Assembly (NCBI GenBank): GCA_003151895.1
Contig: PLYX01000101.1
Coordinates: 1-6,092, forward strand
Reading direction: 5' to 3'
DNA: 6,092 nt
Source of the DNA: Solirubrobacterales bacterium
Lineage (GTDB): Bacteria; Actinomycetota; Thermoleophilia; Solirubrobacterales; Solirubrobacteraceae
The translations under genes were made by a program, and so were the position numbers. This document shows, piece by piece, positions 1-5,700 of the stretch (the stretch's first letter is position 1; the number at the start of each line of letters is the position of its first letter). The notes beneath the pieces were generated by a model. That model made no database searches. It was not told where the DNA came from and saw only the letters and a list, made by a program, of their open reading frames with translations.

Positions 1-954
1 CCAGCAGTAGCGGTAGTCCCAGTTGCGCGACCCCCGTGGCGTCTCTGGAAGCGAGGTGGTGGGCGCGGCCACGAGCGCACCGGTGGGCATGAAGGTGAGG
101 CCCTTCAACGTGAGCGCCGAGCGCTGCAGGTGCGAGCGCCACGGGTGGTCGGGGTAGTTGCCTTCGGCGAGCCATGTGCGCCAGAAGTGGCTGGTGCGGT
201 CGATGTAGGCCTCTGCCTGCTCCGCGGTACGCGGCCCGCGCAACTCCTCGGTCCAGGAGATCGCGCAGAAGCGCTTCTCGCCCTCGGTCATGGTGTGGCG
301 CGAGTGGGCACGGTTGCCCTCGATGCCCATGCGGGTGTCGCTGAACAGGCGAAACGCGGTCACCCCGTCGGTCGCGTCGAGCCCGTGCCCCTGGTCATCT
401 TCGACATGACTCCACCGGGCTGCGGTGGCGCCGTAGTCGAGCATCGGCTCGCACACCATCTCCACCTGCACCTGGCCCTGGATGCATTCGACGAGCCGCA
501 CGAGCAGATGGTCGGCGTCGAAGTCGGTGGCTGGGCGCGTGTGGCTGGTGTTGCGGTCCTTGTCGTGCCAGTCGCTGATCGTGAGCGCATCCACCACACG
601 CAACCATCCCTGCGGAGTCATCCAAGTCGTCTCGATCACGTTGGTGCCGGGGAGGTAGCGCCGGCCGACGGGCACGTACATGCCGTACGGGCCCACCCTG
701 AAGCTGCCGGCGCCGCGGTCGAGCATCGCGGCGAACACCGACGCGGAGTCGAAGTGCGGCAGGCACATCCACTCGATCGCTCCGTCGGAGGCGAGCAGCG
801 CGCCTGTGTGGCAGTCCGACAGGAAGCCGTAGTCGGCGATCGGAGGGAACGGCGAGTCGGGCGGCGGGGATGGGGACTCCAACCCGGAGGACTGCACCCC
901 GGGCGCCTTCGGCGCCTTTGGCGCGGCTCCCGTCTTCGACGGAGGAGCGCTCAT
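1..954 (-). CDS. Glycoside hydrolase family 15 protein (glucoamylase/trehalase-like), N-terminal part; C-terminus beyond the left edge
   Basis: The reading frame is open from an ATG at 954 to base 1, giving 318 residues without a stop. Residues 1-38 are a Pro/Ala/Ser-rich tail (MSAPPSKTGAAPKAP...) that looks disordered. From residue 39 the sequence (PIADYGFLSDCHTGALLASDGAIEW, split here as PIADYGFLSDC and ASDGAIEWMCLPHFD) matches the start of the N-terminal beta-sandwich domain of bacterial GH15 proteins. The last residues, NWDYRYCW at 311-318, are the hallmark opening of the (alpha/alpha)6 catalytic barrel, preceded by the usual LVAAPTTSLPE. GH15 enzymes hydrolyse alpha-glucosidic bonds in starch-type glucans or trehalose; substrate cannot be told here because the barrel and its catalytic glutamates lie outside the window. 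No signal peptide is seen, so it is probably cytoplasmic. The start is chosen because its ATG sits in an ATGA overlap at the end of the micro-ORF chain; an in-frame TTG at 996 is possible. It is probably co-transcribed with the hydrolase upstream. No Shine-Dalgarno is evident. Confidence -1.
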   Translation of the reverse strand, partial: MSAPPSKTGAAPKAPKAPGVQSSGLESPSPPPDSPFPPIADYGFLSDCHTGALLASDGAIEWMCLPHFDSASVFAAMLDRGAGSFRVGPYGMYVPVGRRYLPGTNVIETTWMTPQGWLRVVDALTISDWHDKDRNTSHTRPATDFDADHLLVRLVECIQGQVQVEMVCEPMLDYGATAARWSHVEDDQGHGLDATDGVTAFRLFSDTRMGIEGNRAHSRHTMTEGEKRFCAISWTEELRGPRTAEQAEAYIDRTSHFWRTWLAEGNYPDHPWRSHLQRSALTLKGLTFMPTGALVAAPTTSLPETPRGSRNWDYRYCW

Positions 955-989
955 CGACCAAGCACGAGCTTCGATGGGGGAGCGCTCAT
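951..989 (-). other. Micro-ORF 2 (MSAPPSKLVLGR), ATGA-coupled to the GH15 start
   Basis: This second 12-codon frame starts at 989 and stops at 953-951, with the TGA overlapping the GH15 ATG at 954-952. Its first seven residues, MSAPPSK, are identical to the GH15 N-terminus, which shows that the repeat duplicates a start-of-gene segment. Substitutions against unit 1 include synonymous changes in CCT/CCC and CCG/CCA proline codons. Translation is unproven. Confidence 0.3.
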
Positions 990-1024
990 TGCGCAAGCAC
1001 GAGCCATGACGGAGGAGCGCTCAT
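986..1024 (-). other. Micro-ORF 1 (MSAPPSWLVLAQ), ATGA-coupled at both ends
   Basis: This is a 12-codon frame whose ATG (1024-1022) overlaps the TGA stop of the hydrolase gene (1023-1021) and whose TGA (988-986) overlaps the ATG of micro-ORF 2. The layout would let terminating ribosomes re-initiate. No Shine-Dalgarno precedes it, and the unit carries CCTCC, which is anti-Shine-Dalgarno-like. It may be an accidental product of the 35-bp repeat; translation is unproven. Confidence 0.3.
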
Positions 1025-1842
1025 CGCGCAAACGGTAGCGGGAGCCGCCCCTCTTCGGCGAGCTTGTCGAGATGGGCGGCGAGCGTCACCGCCGCGAGCG
1101 GGCGCAGATGCTCGGGCACGTCCGACCAGGCGGCGTCCAGCAGCTCCTCGGTGGAGCGGCGACCTTCGGCGATCGCCGCCACCAGCCGGCGCTCGCGATC
1201 GAGGCGGTGCTCGATGTACTCGGTGAGACGCTCTCGCGGCGTCCAGACCGGCGGGCCGTGACCGGGACAGAGAACGTAGAGCTCGCGCTCTCGCAGCCGC
1301 GCGAGCGCGTCGAGATAGCCCGCGAGGGCGCCCGGGTCGGGGGCGATGAACACGCTGCCCTCGCCGAGCACGGCATCACCCGTGAAGCAGACGTCATCGA
1401 CGATCAGAGCGAAGTGGTCGGGGGCGTGACCGGGCGTGTAAAACGCCTCGAACGGGCCAAAGCGGGCGCCATCGCTCAACTCGACGTCGGCCGGACCGCG
1501 CCCGGCGGCCAGCGGCGCCCGGCCGTCCGTGGGCGGCGCGGGGAGGCGCCCCGCCGCCAGCGGAGCCGGAAAGCGCTCGCGCAGCGCGGCCACCGACTCT
1601 GAGTGGTCGATGTGGTCGTGGGTGAGCGCGATGCCTCCGAGACCTCCTCGCTCCATGAGCGCGCCCTCAAGAGCTTCCTGGTGCTCGGCGAGCGACGGGC
1701 CCGGGTCGACCACCCAAGCCGGATCGCGCCCCACCACCCAGCTGTTGGTTCCCGACATCGTGAGCGGACCGGGATTGTTGGCGCGCAGACGCTGTACGTC
1801 GCTGCACTGCAAGCGCTCGGCGTCCGAGCTCGTGGGGCTCAT
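1021..1842 (-). CDS. MBL-fold metallo-hydrolase, LACTB2-like, with C-terminal winged helix
   Basis: A 273-residue protein of the metallo-beta-lactamase superfamily. The N-terminal NNPGPLTMSGTNSWVVG resembles the LACTB2-type opening. The metal ligands are visible in order: THDHIDH at residues 74-80 (HxHxDH), PGHAPDH at 137-143, FTGD at 153-156 followed by AVLGEGSVF, and CPGHGP around 192-197. Residues from about 205 to 270 fit the BLACT winged-helix domain at the end of LACTB2-like proteins, so length and domain order are normal. Relatives are zinc hydrolases, some with endoribonuclease activity and others of unknown substrate; the substrate here is not known. The ATG at 1842 is chosen because homology begins just after it. 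The frame stays open to 1971, but that extension is encoded by a 16-bp tandem repeat and has no recognisable domain. A weak AGGT lies 12 nt upstream. The TGA stop lies in the first 35-bp repeat unit, coupling it to the downstream frames. Confidence 0.88.
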   Translation of the reverse strand: MSPTSSDAERLQCSDVQRLRANNPGPLTMSGTNSWVVGRDPAWVVDPGPSLAEHQEALEGALMERGGLGGIALTHDHIDHSESVAALRERFPAPLAAGRLPAPPTDGRAPLAAGRGPADVELSDGARFGPFEAFYTPGHAPDHFALIVDDVCFTGDAVLGEGSVFIAPDPGALAGYLDALARLRERELYVLCPGHGPPVWTPRERLTEYIEHRLDRERRLVAAIAEGRRSTEELLDAAWSDVPEHLRPLAAVTLAAHLDKLAEEGRLPLPFAR

Positions 1843-1880
1843 CGGGGCGACGTTACCTGAGGAGCGCTGGGGAGCAGGCG

Positions 1881-1945
1881 TTGCCGTCGAGTGGGCTTGC
1901 CGTCGAGCGGGCTTGCCGTCGAGCGGGCGTTGCCGTCGAGTGGGT
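1881..1945. repeat. 16-bp tandem repeat, four units, in the divergent intergenic region
   Basis: Units of TTGCCGTCGAG(T/C)GGG(C/T) on the plus strand begin at 1881, 1897, 1913 and 1930 (one extra G before the last). The array lies 39 nt upstream of the chosen hydrolase start and about 65 nt upstream of the secreted-protein start. It is in an open frame on the minus strand (giving PLDGKPARRQAHS-type sequence), but the 16-nt period is not a multiple of three, so protein repeats are not being maintained. It could be a slippage product or a site for a regulator acting on the divergent genes. Confidence 0.9.
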
Positions 1946-1995
1946 GTGACCGCTACTTGCGAGTGCTGCATTTGTTACAGGGAGTAGGCACCACC

Positions 1996-2001
1996 AAGGA
2001 G
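1996..2001 (+). promoter_or_regulatory. Ribosome binding site AAGGAG that decides the start of the secreted protein
   Basis: AAGGAG lies only 2 nt before the first in-frame ATG (2004) but 8 nt before the second (2010). Normal spacing favours 2010 as the true start. Confidence 0.75.
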
Positions 2002-2009
2002 AGATGACA

Positions 2010-2912
2010 ATGCTCAGATCGAAGAATGCCAACCCGAGCGACTCGCCGAGCCGCGCCGATGGACCGCAAGGGCAGGACCGTCAACCCACCCGCGGACACA
2101 GCCGCCCGCGCACGCTTCGCACCGGCCCGCGCACGCTCCGCGCCGGATCGATCTTGGCTTGTCTGGCGCTTGCGGCCGTGGGATTGCCGGCGGTGGCGGT
2201 TGGCGCGCCGAAGGTGTCGGTCAAGGCGAAGGTGTTGCCGGTGCCGATCAACCCGGCCTCCTCGAAAAGCCGGACGTACCCGAAAACGGGCAACATACTT
2301 GGAGCGGGGGCTTCGGTGGAAACGCAGTTCACAATCAGCGGCACCGAATACGGCGGGTTTCCGTCACCGCTGACCGGAGTGGTGGTGTACCTGCCCGCCG
2401 GCACGAAGCTGCACCCGCAGGGATTCGCGACCTGCTCGAACGCGATCCTCGAAAGCCACGAAGTGCAGAAGTGCCCCAAGAGGTCGGTCGCCAGCCCGAA
2501 GGGGGAAGTGCTCGGGGTGGTCAGCTTCGGCAGCTCGCGCGTACAGGAGAAAGCGAGCGTCCAGGCATTCTTCGCCTCGGGGGGCAAACTGGCGTTCTTC
2601 ACCGAAGGCACCGAACCGGCGTCGATTGAAATCCTGTCCACGGGAAGCTTCTCCGGGGCCTCCAACCCGTTCGCTCAGAAGCTGACGGCGGTGGTGCCGC
2701 TCGTCTCGACGGTGCCTGAAGCCCCATACGCCTCGGTGCTGTCGATCAGGATCAGGGTTGGCGCCGCGTTCATGCAGGGCAAAAGACTGATCTCCTACGG
2801 AACGGTGCCAAAGAAGTGCCCGAAAGGCGGCTTCCCAGCCAAGACTGAACTGAAATTCCTGAGCGGGGAAACGTCGACGGCCAGCATCAAGGTTCCCTGT
2901 CCGAAGAAATAG
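2010..2912 (+). CDS. Secreted protein of unknown function, Thermoleophilia-type family
   Basis: A 300-residue protein (302 if the ATG at 2004 is used). Residues 1-46 are hydrophilic, Ser/Pro/Arg-rich and positively charged. They are followed by a hydrophobic segment (SILACLALAAVGLPAVAVGA, about 47-66) that fits a signal peptide with a VGA-type cleavage site, so export is likely. The unusually long n-region has no twin arginine motif. The mature part looks beta-rich and has four cysteines, at about 142, 155, 270 and 297, in TCSNA, KCPKR, KKCPKGG and VPCPKK; they may form two disulfides. Motifs such as VVVYLPAGTKLHPQGFATC, PYASV and KKCPKGGFPAKTEL recall a family of hypothetical secreted proteins common in Solirubrobacterales-like genomes; this is recall, not a search result. 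No enzymatic motif or membrane anchor was found. It seems monocistronic, with its own ribosome site and a strong hairpin after the stop. Confidence 0.85.
   Translation: MLRSKNANPSDSPSRADGPQGQDRQPTRGHSRPRTLRTGPRTLRAGSILACLALAAVGLPAVAVGAPKVSVKAKVLPVPINPASSKSRTYPKTGNILGAGASVETQFTISGTEYGGFPSPLTGVVVYLPAGTKLHPQGFATCSNAILESHEVQKCPKRSVASPKGEVLGVVSFGSSRVQEKASVQAFFASGGKLAFFTEGTEPASIEILSTGSFSGASNPFAQKLTAVVPLVSTVPEAPYASVLSIRIRVGAAFMQGKRLISYGTVPKKCPKGGFPAKTELKFLSGETSTASIKVPCPKK
2104..2145 (+). repeat. 21-bp direct repeat (two copies) inside the n-region of the secreted protein
   Basis: Two adjacent copies of GCCCGCGCACGCTTCGCACCG (2104-2124 and 2125-2145; the second differs at two or three bases) encode RPRTLRT/GPRTLRA-like heptads. 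The 21-nt period keeps the frame. It adds positive charge before the hydrophobic segment and partly explains the long n-region. Confidence 0.8.
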
Positions 2913-2937
2913 ACAGGGGAGGACGAGCGCGAAGTCA

Positions 2938-2979
2938 CTCGCCGCCGGTCGGGTCTTTGGGGGGCCGGCCGGCGGCGAG
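2938..2979 (+). terminator. Strong GC-rich hairpin after the secreted-protein gene
   Basis: CTCGCCGCCGGTCGG (2938-2952) pairs with CCGGCCGGCGGCGAG (2965-2979): 15 bp with one G-U wobble and a 12-nt loop. It starts 25 nt after the stop codon. No T-tract follows, so it is not a classic intrinsic terminator; it could end transcription in the GC-rich actinobacterial manner or protect the 3' end. The rest of the 2913-3093 gap shows no convincing promoter. Confidence 0.6.
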
Positions 2980-3093
2980 CGGGGGCATCAGCTCCTCCAT
3001 GGATGTGACGACATTGGATGGCGCGCGGCGCGAGACACATCAGAACGAACCGCGTGGCGTATTGTCCTTGACGTCCATCAAGAGGAGACCACC

Positions 3094-3462
3094 ATGCCCG
3101 ATTCAACCATCACACCCACTCGCCTCGTCGGCGTTGAGGATCTAGGTGACGGGCAAGTCACCGTCGTTGAGACGCAGCACGGCACGCTCGCCGTCGGCTT
3201 GAGTGGCGGTGAGCCGTTCGCGGTTTCCAACCGCTGCCGCCATCTGTTCGCGTCGCTCGGGCAGGGACGTGTTGCCGAGGATGGCTGTCTTGAGTGCCCG
3301 TGGCACGCGGCTCGCTATGACGTGCGCACTGGAGCGATGACGCGCGGCCCTCAGGGCGCGTTCAAGCCCTTGGCGGGTCTTGTGAAGAGCACAACCGGCG
3401 CCCGGGCGCTCAAGACGTTCCCGGTGGTGTTGCGCGACGGCGCGATCTGGTTGGAAGGCTAG
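3094..3462 (+). CDS. Small Rieske [2Fe-2S] ferredoxin-like protein
   Basis: A 122-residue protein with both halves of the Rieske cluster motif: C48-R-H50 (CRHLFASLGQG) and C68-P-W-H71 (CPWHAARYD), 17 residues apart, so the two Cys and two His ligands are all present. The size fits a stand-alone Rieske ferredoxin rather than a full oxygenase alpha subunit, and no signal peptide or membrane segment is seen, which places it in the cytoplasm as a one-electron carrier. Ending in AIWLEG is normal for the fold. AGAGGAG at 3081-3087 lies 6 nt before the ATG, a good ribosome site. A rhodanese gene starts 14 nt after the stop, so the two probably form an operon. No oxygenase or reductase partner lies nearby, so its redox partner is unknown. 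Confidence 0.9.
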   Translation: MPDSTITPTRLVGVEDLGDGQVTVVETQHGTLAVGLSGGEPFAVSNRCRHLFASLGQGRVAEDGCLECPWHAARYDVRTGAMTRGPQGAFKPLAGLVKSTTGARALKTFPVVLRDGAIWLEG

Positions 3463-3476
3463 CGAATGGTCGCAGC

Positions 3477-3956
3477 ATGAGCCCGGGCATCCTCTCTGTG
3501 AAGCGCCTCCCTCAGCGCGCCGAGGCTCAGATGCTTCCGCGAACAATCCCGCAGGAGCCAGGGCTCATTGTGGTCGACGCGACCTGGGGCGCCATCACCC
3601 CGATTGAGCTCGCCCCGGGCGTGCGCACGGTCGGCGAGCTCGAGGTAATCGAGCACATCCGTGCGGGCCTACCGTTGATCGACACGCGACGCGGGAGCTT
3701 CTACCGCGAGGGCACGATCCCCGGTGCACGGAACATCCCCCACCAACGGATGGCGGCGGATTCGATCGACAGCATCAACCGGGGCACGGTCACGGTCTTC
3801 TTCTGCAATGGCCCCCAGTGCGCCGCGACGCCCGAGGCCATCCACACGTTGCTCGAGGAAGGCCATCCCGCCGATTCGATCCTCTTCTACCGTGGCGGCA
3901 TCCACGACTGGGTGACGCTCGGGCTGCCGCTCGAAATGCCGGCGTCGCATGACTGA
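3477..3956 (+). CDS. Single-domain rhodanese-like sulfurtransferase
   Basis: A 159-residue protein. LIDTRRGSFYREGTIPGARNIPH (about residues 67-89, split here as LIDTRRGSFYREG and TIPGARNIPH) is the rhodanese CH2A-type motif. FFCNGPQCAATPEAI carries the active loop C110-N-G-P-Q-C115, and FYRGGIHDWVTLGLP is the typical C-terminal strand-helix. C110 aligns best with the catalytic cysteine that carries the persulfide, and C115 is a second loop thiol. The first 60 residues have no known domain. Rhodaneses move sulfane sulfur from thiosulfate or persulfides to a thiol acceptor; the donor and acceptor here are unknown. The ATG at 3477 lies 14 nt after the Rieske stop and has no Shine-Dalgarno. The in-frame ATG at 3531 (residue 19) has GAGG 5 nt upstream and could be the true start; it keeps the whole domain. 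Translational coupling to the Rieske gene is plausible. Confidence 0.88.
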   Translation: MSPGILSVKRLPQRAEAQMLPRTIPQEPGLIVVDATWGAITPIELAPGVRTVGELEVIEHIRAGLPLIDTRRGSFYREGTIPGARNIPHQRMAADSIDSINRGTVTVFFCNGPQCAATPEAIHTLLEEGHPADSILFYRGGIHDWVTLGLPLEMPASHD

Positions 3957-3989
3957 CACGGTGGCACAAGGGATCATGCACCGCAAGCA

Positions 3990-4049
3990 TTGACTCAGTT
4001 CCGTATTATATGCAGTATAATGATGGTTAGCTACTATAATAATCAGTCT
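3990..4049 (+). promoter_or_regulatory. AT-rich promoter and likely operator of the hipBA operon
   Basis: This stretch is strikingly AT-rich against its surroundings. ATTATATGCAGTATAAT (4005-4021) is an inverted repeat with 6-bp arms and a 5-bp centre. A further TATAAT lies at 4035-4040, 19 nt after the one at 4016, within a direct repeat TATAATNAT. TTGACT at 3990-3995 is a -35 candidate for the TATAAT at 4016 (20-nt spacer, longer than ideal). The TATAAT at 4035 is 9 nt before the hipB ATG and would give a leaderless or nearly leaderless mRNA. HipB-type antitoxins repress their own operon by binding palindromes overlapping the promoter, so autoregulation is expected; the exact operator is inference. 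Confidence 0.65.
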
Positions 4050-4409
4050 ATGACTTATAAAGCTCCTGCATACTCCGCCGCTCGCCATAAGCCGGCGCCC
4101 CCTCTGCCCGTCGCGCGGGCCGTTCGTGAGATCGCCGACGATGTCGTCGTCTGGCGCAAGCTGCGCGGGCTGACACAGGCGCAGCTCGCCGACCGCGCCG
4201 GCGTGTCCCTGAACACGCTTCGCAAGCTGGAGGGCGCCGATGCCGGCATCAAGCTCGAGAACGTGCTGCTGATCCTCCGCGCGCTCGGCGTGCTCGATAG
4301 CGTCTCGCGCGCGCTCGACCCCTACGAGAGCGACGTCGGGCGGCTGCGCTCCGACGAACAGCTGCCCCAGCGCGTACGACCGAAGAGCCTGACCGGATCC
4401 GATGGCTGA
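4050..4409 (+). CDS. hipB: HipB-like XRE-family antitoxin
   Basis: A 119-residue protein with an XRE/Cro helix-turn-helix at about residues 34-85: WRKLRGLTQAQLADRAGVS followed by LNTLRKLEGA, with the recognition helix around residues 52-60. The C-terminal stretch ALGVLDSVSRALDPYESDVG and LPQRVRPK is typical of HipB-like regulators paired with HipA kinases. The known role of the family is to bind and neutralise HipA and to repress the operon. The N-terminal 30 residues (MTYKAPAYSAARHKPAPP) are probably flexible. The ATG at 4050 is preferred: earlier in-frame starts (TTG at 3990, ATG at 4020 and 4023) lie in the AT-rich promoter/operator and would add low-complexity residues. No Shine-Dalgarno precedes 4050, consistent with a leaderless transcript. 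The gene overlaps hipA by 8 nt, the usual tight coupling of antitoxin and toxin. Confidence 0.88.
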   Translation: MTYKAPAYSAARHKPAPPLPVARAVREIADDVVVWRKLRGLTQAQLADRAGVSLNTLRKLEGADAGIKLENVLLILRALGVLDSVSRALDPYESDVGRLRSDEQLPQRVRPKSLTGSDG

Positions 4410-5691
4410 GTCCAGCGTCGAGGTCGTCGTGCAGATCGATGGTGAGGACATTCTCGCGGGGAGGTTGTGGTCACACCGCCGTCGCGGAGCCGAGTCCGCC
4501 ACGTTCGCGTATGACGCCGACTACCTGGCCCACCCCGATGCCTACGCGCTCGACCCGGCTCTCAAATTGGACGGTGCGCCGCAACAGACAGCCGTCGGTC
4601 GCGCGATCTTCGGAGCCTTCTCCGACTGCGCCCCCGACCGCTGGGGGCGCAGGCTGCTTGGTCGCGCCGAGCGCCGGCGCGTGCGTCGAGAAGGTGGAGC
4701 CGAGCGCAGCTTCGGAGAGATCGACTACCTGCTCGGCGTCCGCGACGACCTGCGCCAGGGTGCGCTGCGCTTTCGCGACCCCGACAGCGACACCTACCGT
4801 GCCGATGAGCAATCCGGGATTCCGCACCTCGTCGCGCTTCCCAAGCTTCTCGGCGCCGCCGAGCGACTCGAGCGCGACGAAGCGAACGACGACGAGCTGA
4901 AAATGTTGCTGCGCGGCGGGAGCTCGCTCGGCGGTGCGCGCCCCAAGGCCCACGTTCTCGACCAGAACGGCCGTGTGGCAATCGCCAAGTTCCCCAGCGC
5001 TGCCGGCGACGAATGGGACGTGATCCGCTGGGAGGGCGTTGCACTCCAACTCGCCCGCACCGCCGGTATCAGCGTCCCCGAATCGACACTGCACACCATC
5101 GACGGCAAGGCCGTACTCATCGTCGACCGCTTCGACCGCGCCGCCGATGTGCGCATCGGCTACGTGAGTGCAATGACCATGCTCGAAGCCGGCGACGGCG
5201 ACACCGGCAGCTATCTCGACATCGCGGACGTCATCAAGCTCCATTCCCACGAAACGGGCTGCGACCTTCGGCAACTGTGGCGGCGCATCGCGTTCTCGAT
5301 CCTCATCTCCAACACCGACGACCATCTGCGCAACCACGGCTTCCTTCGCACCAGCAGCTCCGGCTGGACGCTGTCGCCGGCATTCGACATAAACCCCGAC
5401 CCACGCCCAGGTCCCAAGCGCCTCAGCACCGCCGTCGACTACTCCGACACCGCCGCCTCGATCCACAGACTCATCGATGTCGCCGACGATTTCCGCCTTA
5501 AGCCGAGCGATGCCCCTCAGATCCTCGACGAGGTCAGCAGCGCCGTCGCCGGCTGGCGGAGTGCCGCCGAGCGCGTCGGGCTCAGTCATGCCGCCGCCGA
5601 TCAGATGGCGCCGGCCTTCGAGCACGACCAGGCCGAGCGAGCACAGGAGCTCGTCGACGAATGGCGCCCATGCCTCGCCCATGACCGATAG
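4402..5691 (+). CDS. hipA: HipA-like serine/threonine kinase toxin
   Basis: A 429-residue protein of normal HipA length. Residues 1 to about 120 are the HipA N-terminal subdomain (LKLDGAPQQ, FSDCAPDRWGRRLL); the kinase core follows. Visible functional residues: the phosphate loop GGSSLGGARPKA at 172-183, with S174/S175 at the place of the autophosphorylated serine of E. coli HipA; the ATP-binding Lys in AIAKFPS (K196); VDRFDR at 241-246; NTDDHLRN at 304-311, where D306 and N311 correspond to the catalytic base and metal ligand; and FDINP at 328-332, with D329 as the second metal ligand. The kinase therefore looks intact. Known HipA phosphorylates glutamyl-tRNA synthetase and blocks translation, while other family members have other targets, so the target here is open. 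Coupled to hipB by an 8-nt overlap, and followed after 9 nt by an S4-domain gene. The N-subdomain is fused, unlike three-gene HipBST systems. Confidence 0.92.
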   Translation: MAESSVEVVVQIDGEDILAGRLWSHRRRGAESATFAYDADYLAHPDAYALDPALKLDGAPQQTAVGRAIFGAFSDCAPDRWGRRLLGRAERRRVRREGGAERSFGEIDYLLGVRDDLRQGALRFRDPDSDTYRADEQSGIPHLVALPKLLGAAERLERDEANDDELKMLLRGGSSLGGARPKAHVLDQNGRVAIAKFPSAAGDEWDVIRWEGVALQLARTAGISVPESTLHTIDGKAVLIVDRFDRAADVRIGYVSAMTMLEAGDGDTGSYLDIADVIKLHSHETGCDLRQLWRRIAFSILISNTDDHLRNHGFLRTSSSGWTLSPAFDINPDPRPGPKRLSTAVDYSDTAASIHRLIDVADDFRLKPSDAPQILDEVSSAVAGWRSAAERVGLSHAAADQMAPAFEHDQAERAQELVDEWRPCLAHDR

Positions 5692-5700
5692 ATTCACACC

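Larger units (their letters stand above)
934..1024 (-). repeat. 35-bp tandem repeat, two full units and a partial third, at the hydrolase/GH15 junction
   Basis: Reading the minus strand, units start at 1024, 989 and 954, exactly 35 nt apart. Each opens with ATGAGCGCTCC (containing the palindrome GAGCGCTC). The first two share GCTCGTGCTTG near their end; the third matches for about 21 nt (ATGAGCGCTCCTCCGTCGAAG, through 934, written here as ATGAGCGCTCC plus TCCGTCGAAG) and then runs into the GH15 coding sequence. The stop codon of the hydrolase gene and the start codon of GH15 both lie inside copies of the unit. The repeat may have arisen by slippage duplication of the GH15 start region, or it may be a member of a dispersed repeat family. 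Confidence 0.9.

Noticed and set aside
130..1038. Long plus-strand open frame of 302 codons
   Set aside because: It is antisense to the GH15 gene, whose minus-strand translation has clear family motifs up to NWDYRYCW. The plus-strand product is low-complexity and Val/Arg/His-rich with no recognisable domain.
934..1945. CRISPR array
   Set aside because: Both repeat arrays are head-to-tail without unique spacers, and no cas genes are present.
1843..1971. Extended N-terminus of the hydrolase starting at 1971
   Set aside because: The extra 43 residues are encoded by the 16-bp tandem array and nearby intergenic sequence and have no family match. The homologous part begins just after the ATG at 1842.
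3068..3073. TTGACG as a -35 box for the Rieske gene
   Set aside because: It lies about 20 nt before the ATG, so the matching -10 would fall in the start codon region.
3466..3480. Four-codon ATG GTC GCA GCA TGA frame overlapping the rhodanese start as ATGA
   Set aside because: It is too short to distinguish from chance, is not repeated, and has no ribosome site.
3990..4049. TTG start at 3990 for hipB, or ATG at 4020/4023
   Set aside because: These would make the promoter/operator island coding and add non-homologous residues; TTGACT at 3990 reads better as a -35 element.
3669..4502. Minus-strand open frame of 277 codons opposite the rhodanese and hipB
   Set aside because: It crosses the AT-rich promoter island and both gene ends without any domain; it is a shadow frame.
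4402..5691. HipBST-type split toxin with a separate HipS
   Set aside because: HipA here keeps its N-terminal subdomain in one chain, and the small downstream gene is an S4 RNA-binding protein, not HipS.
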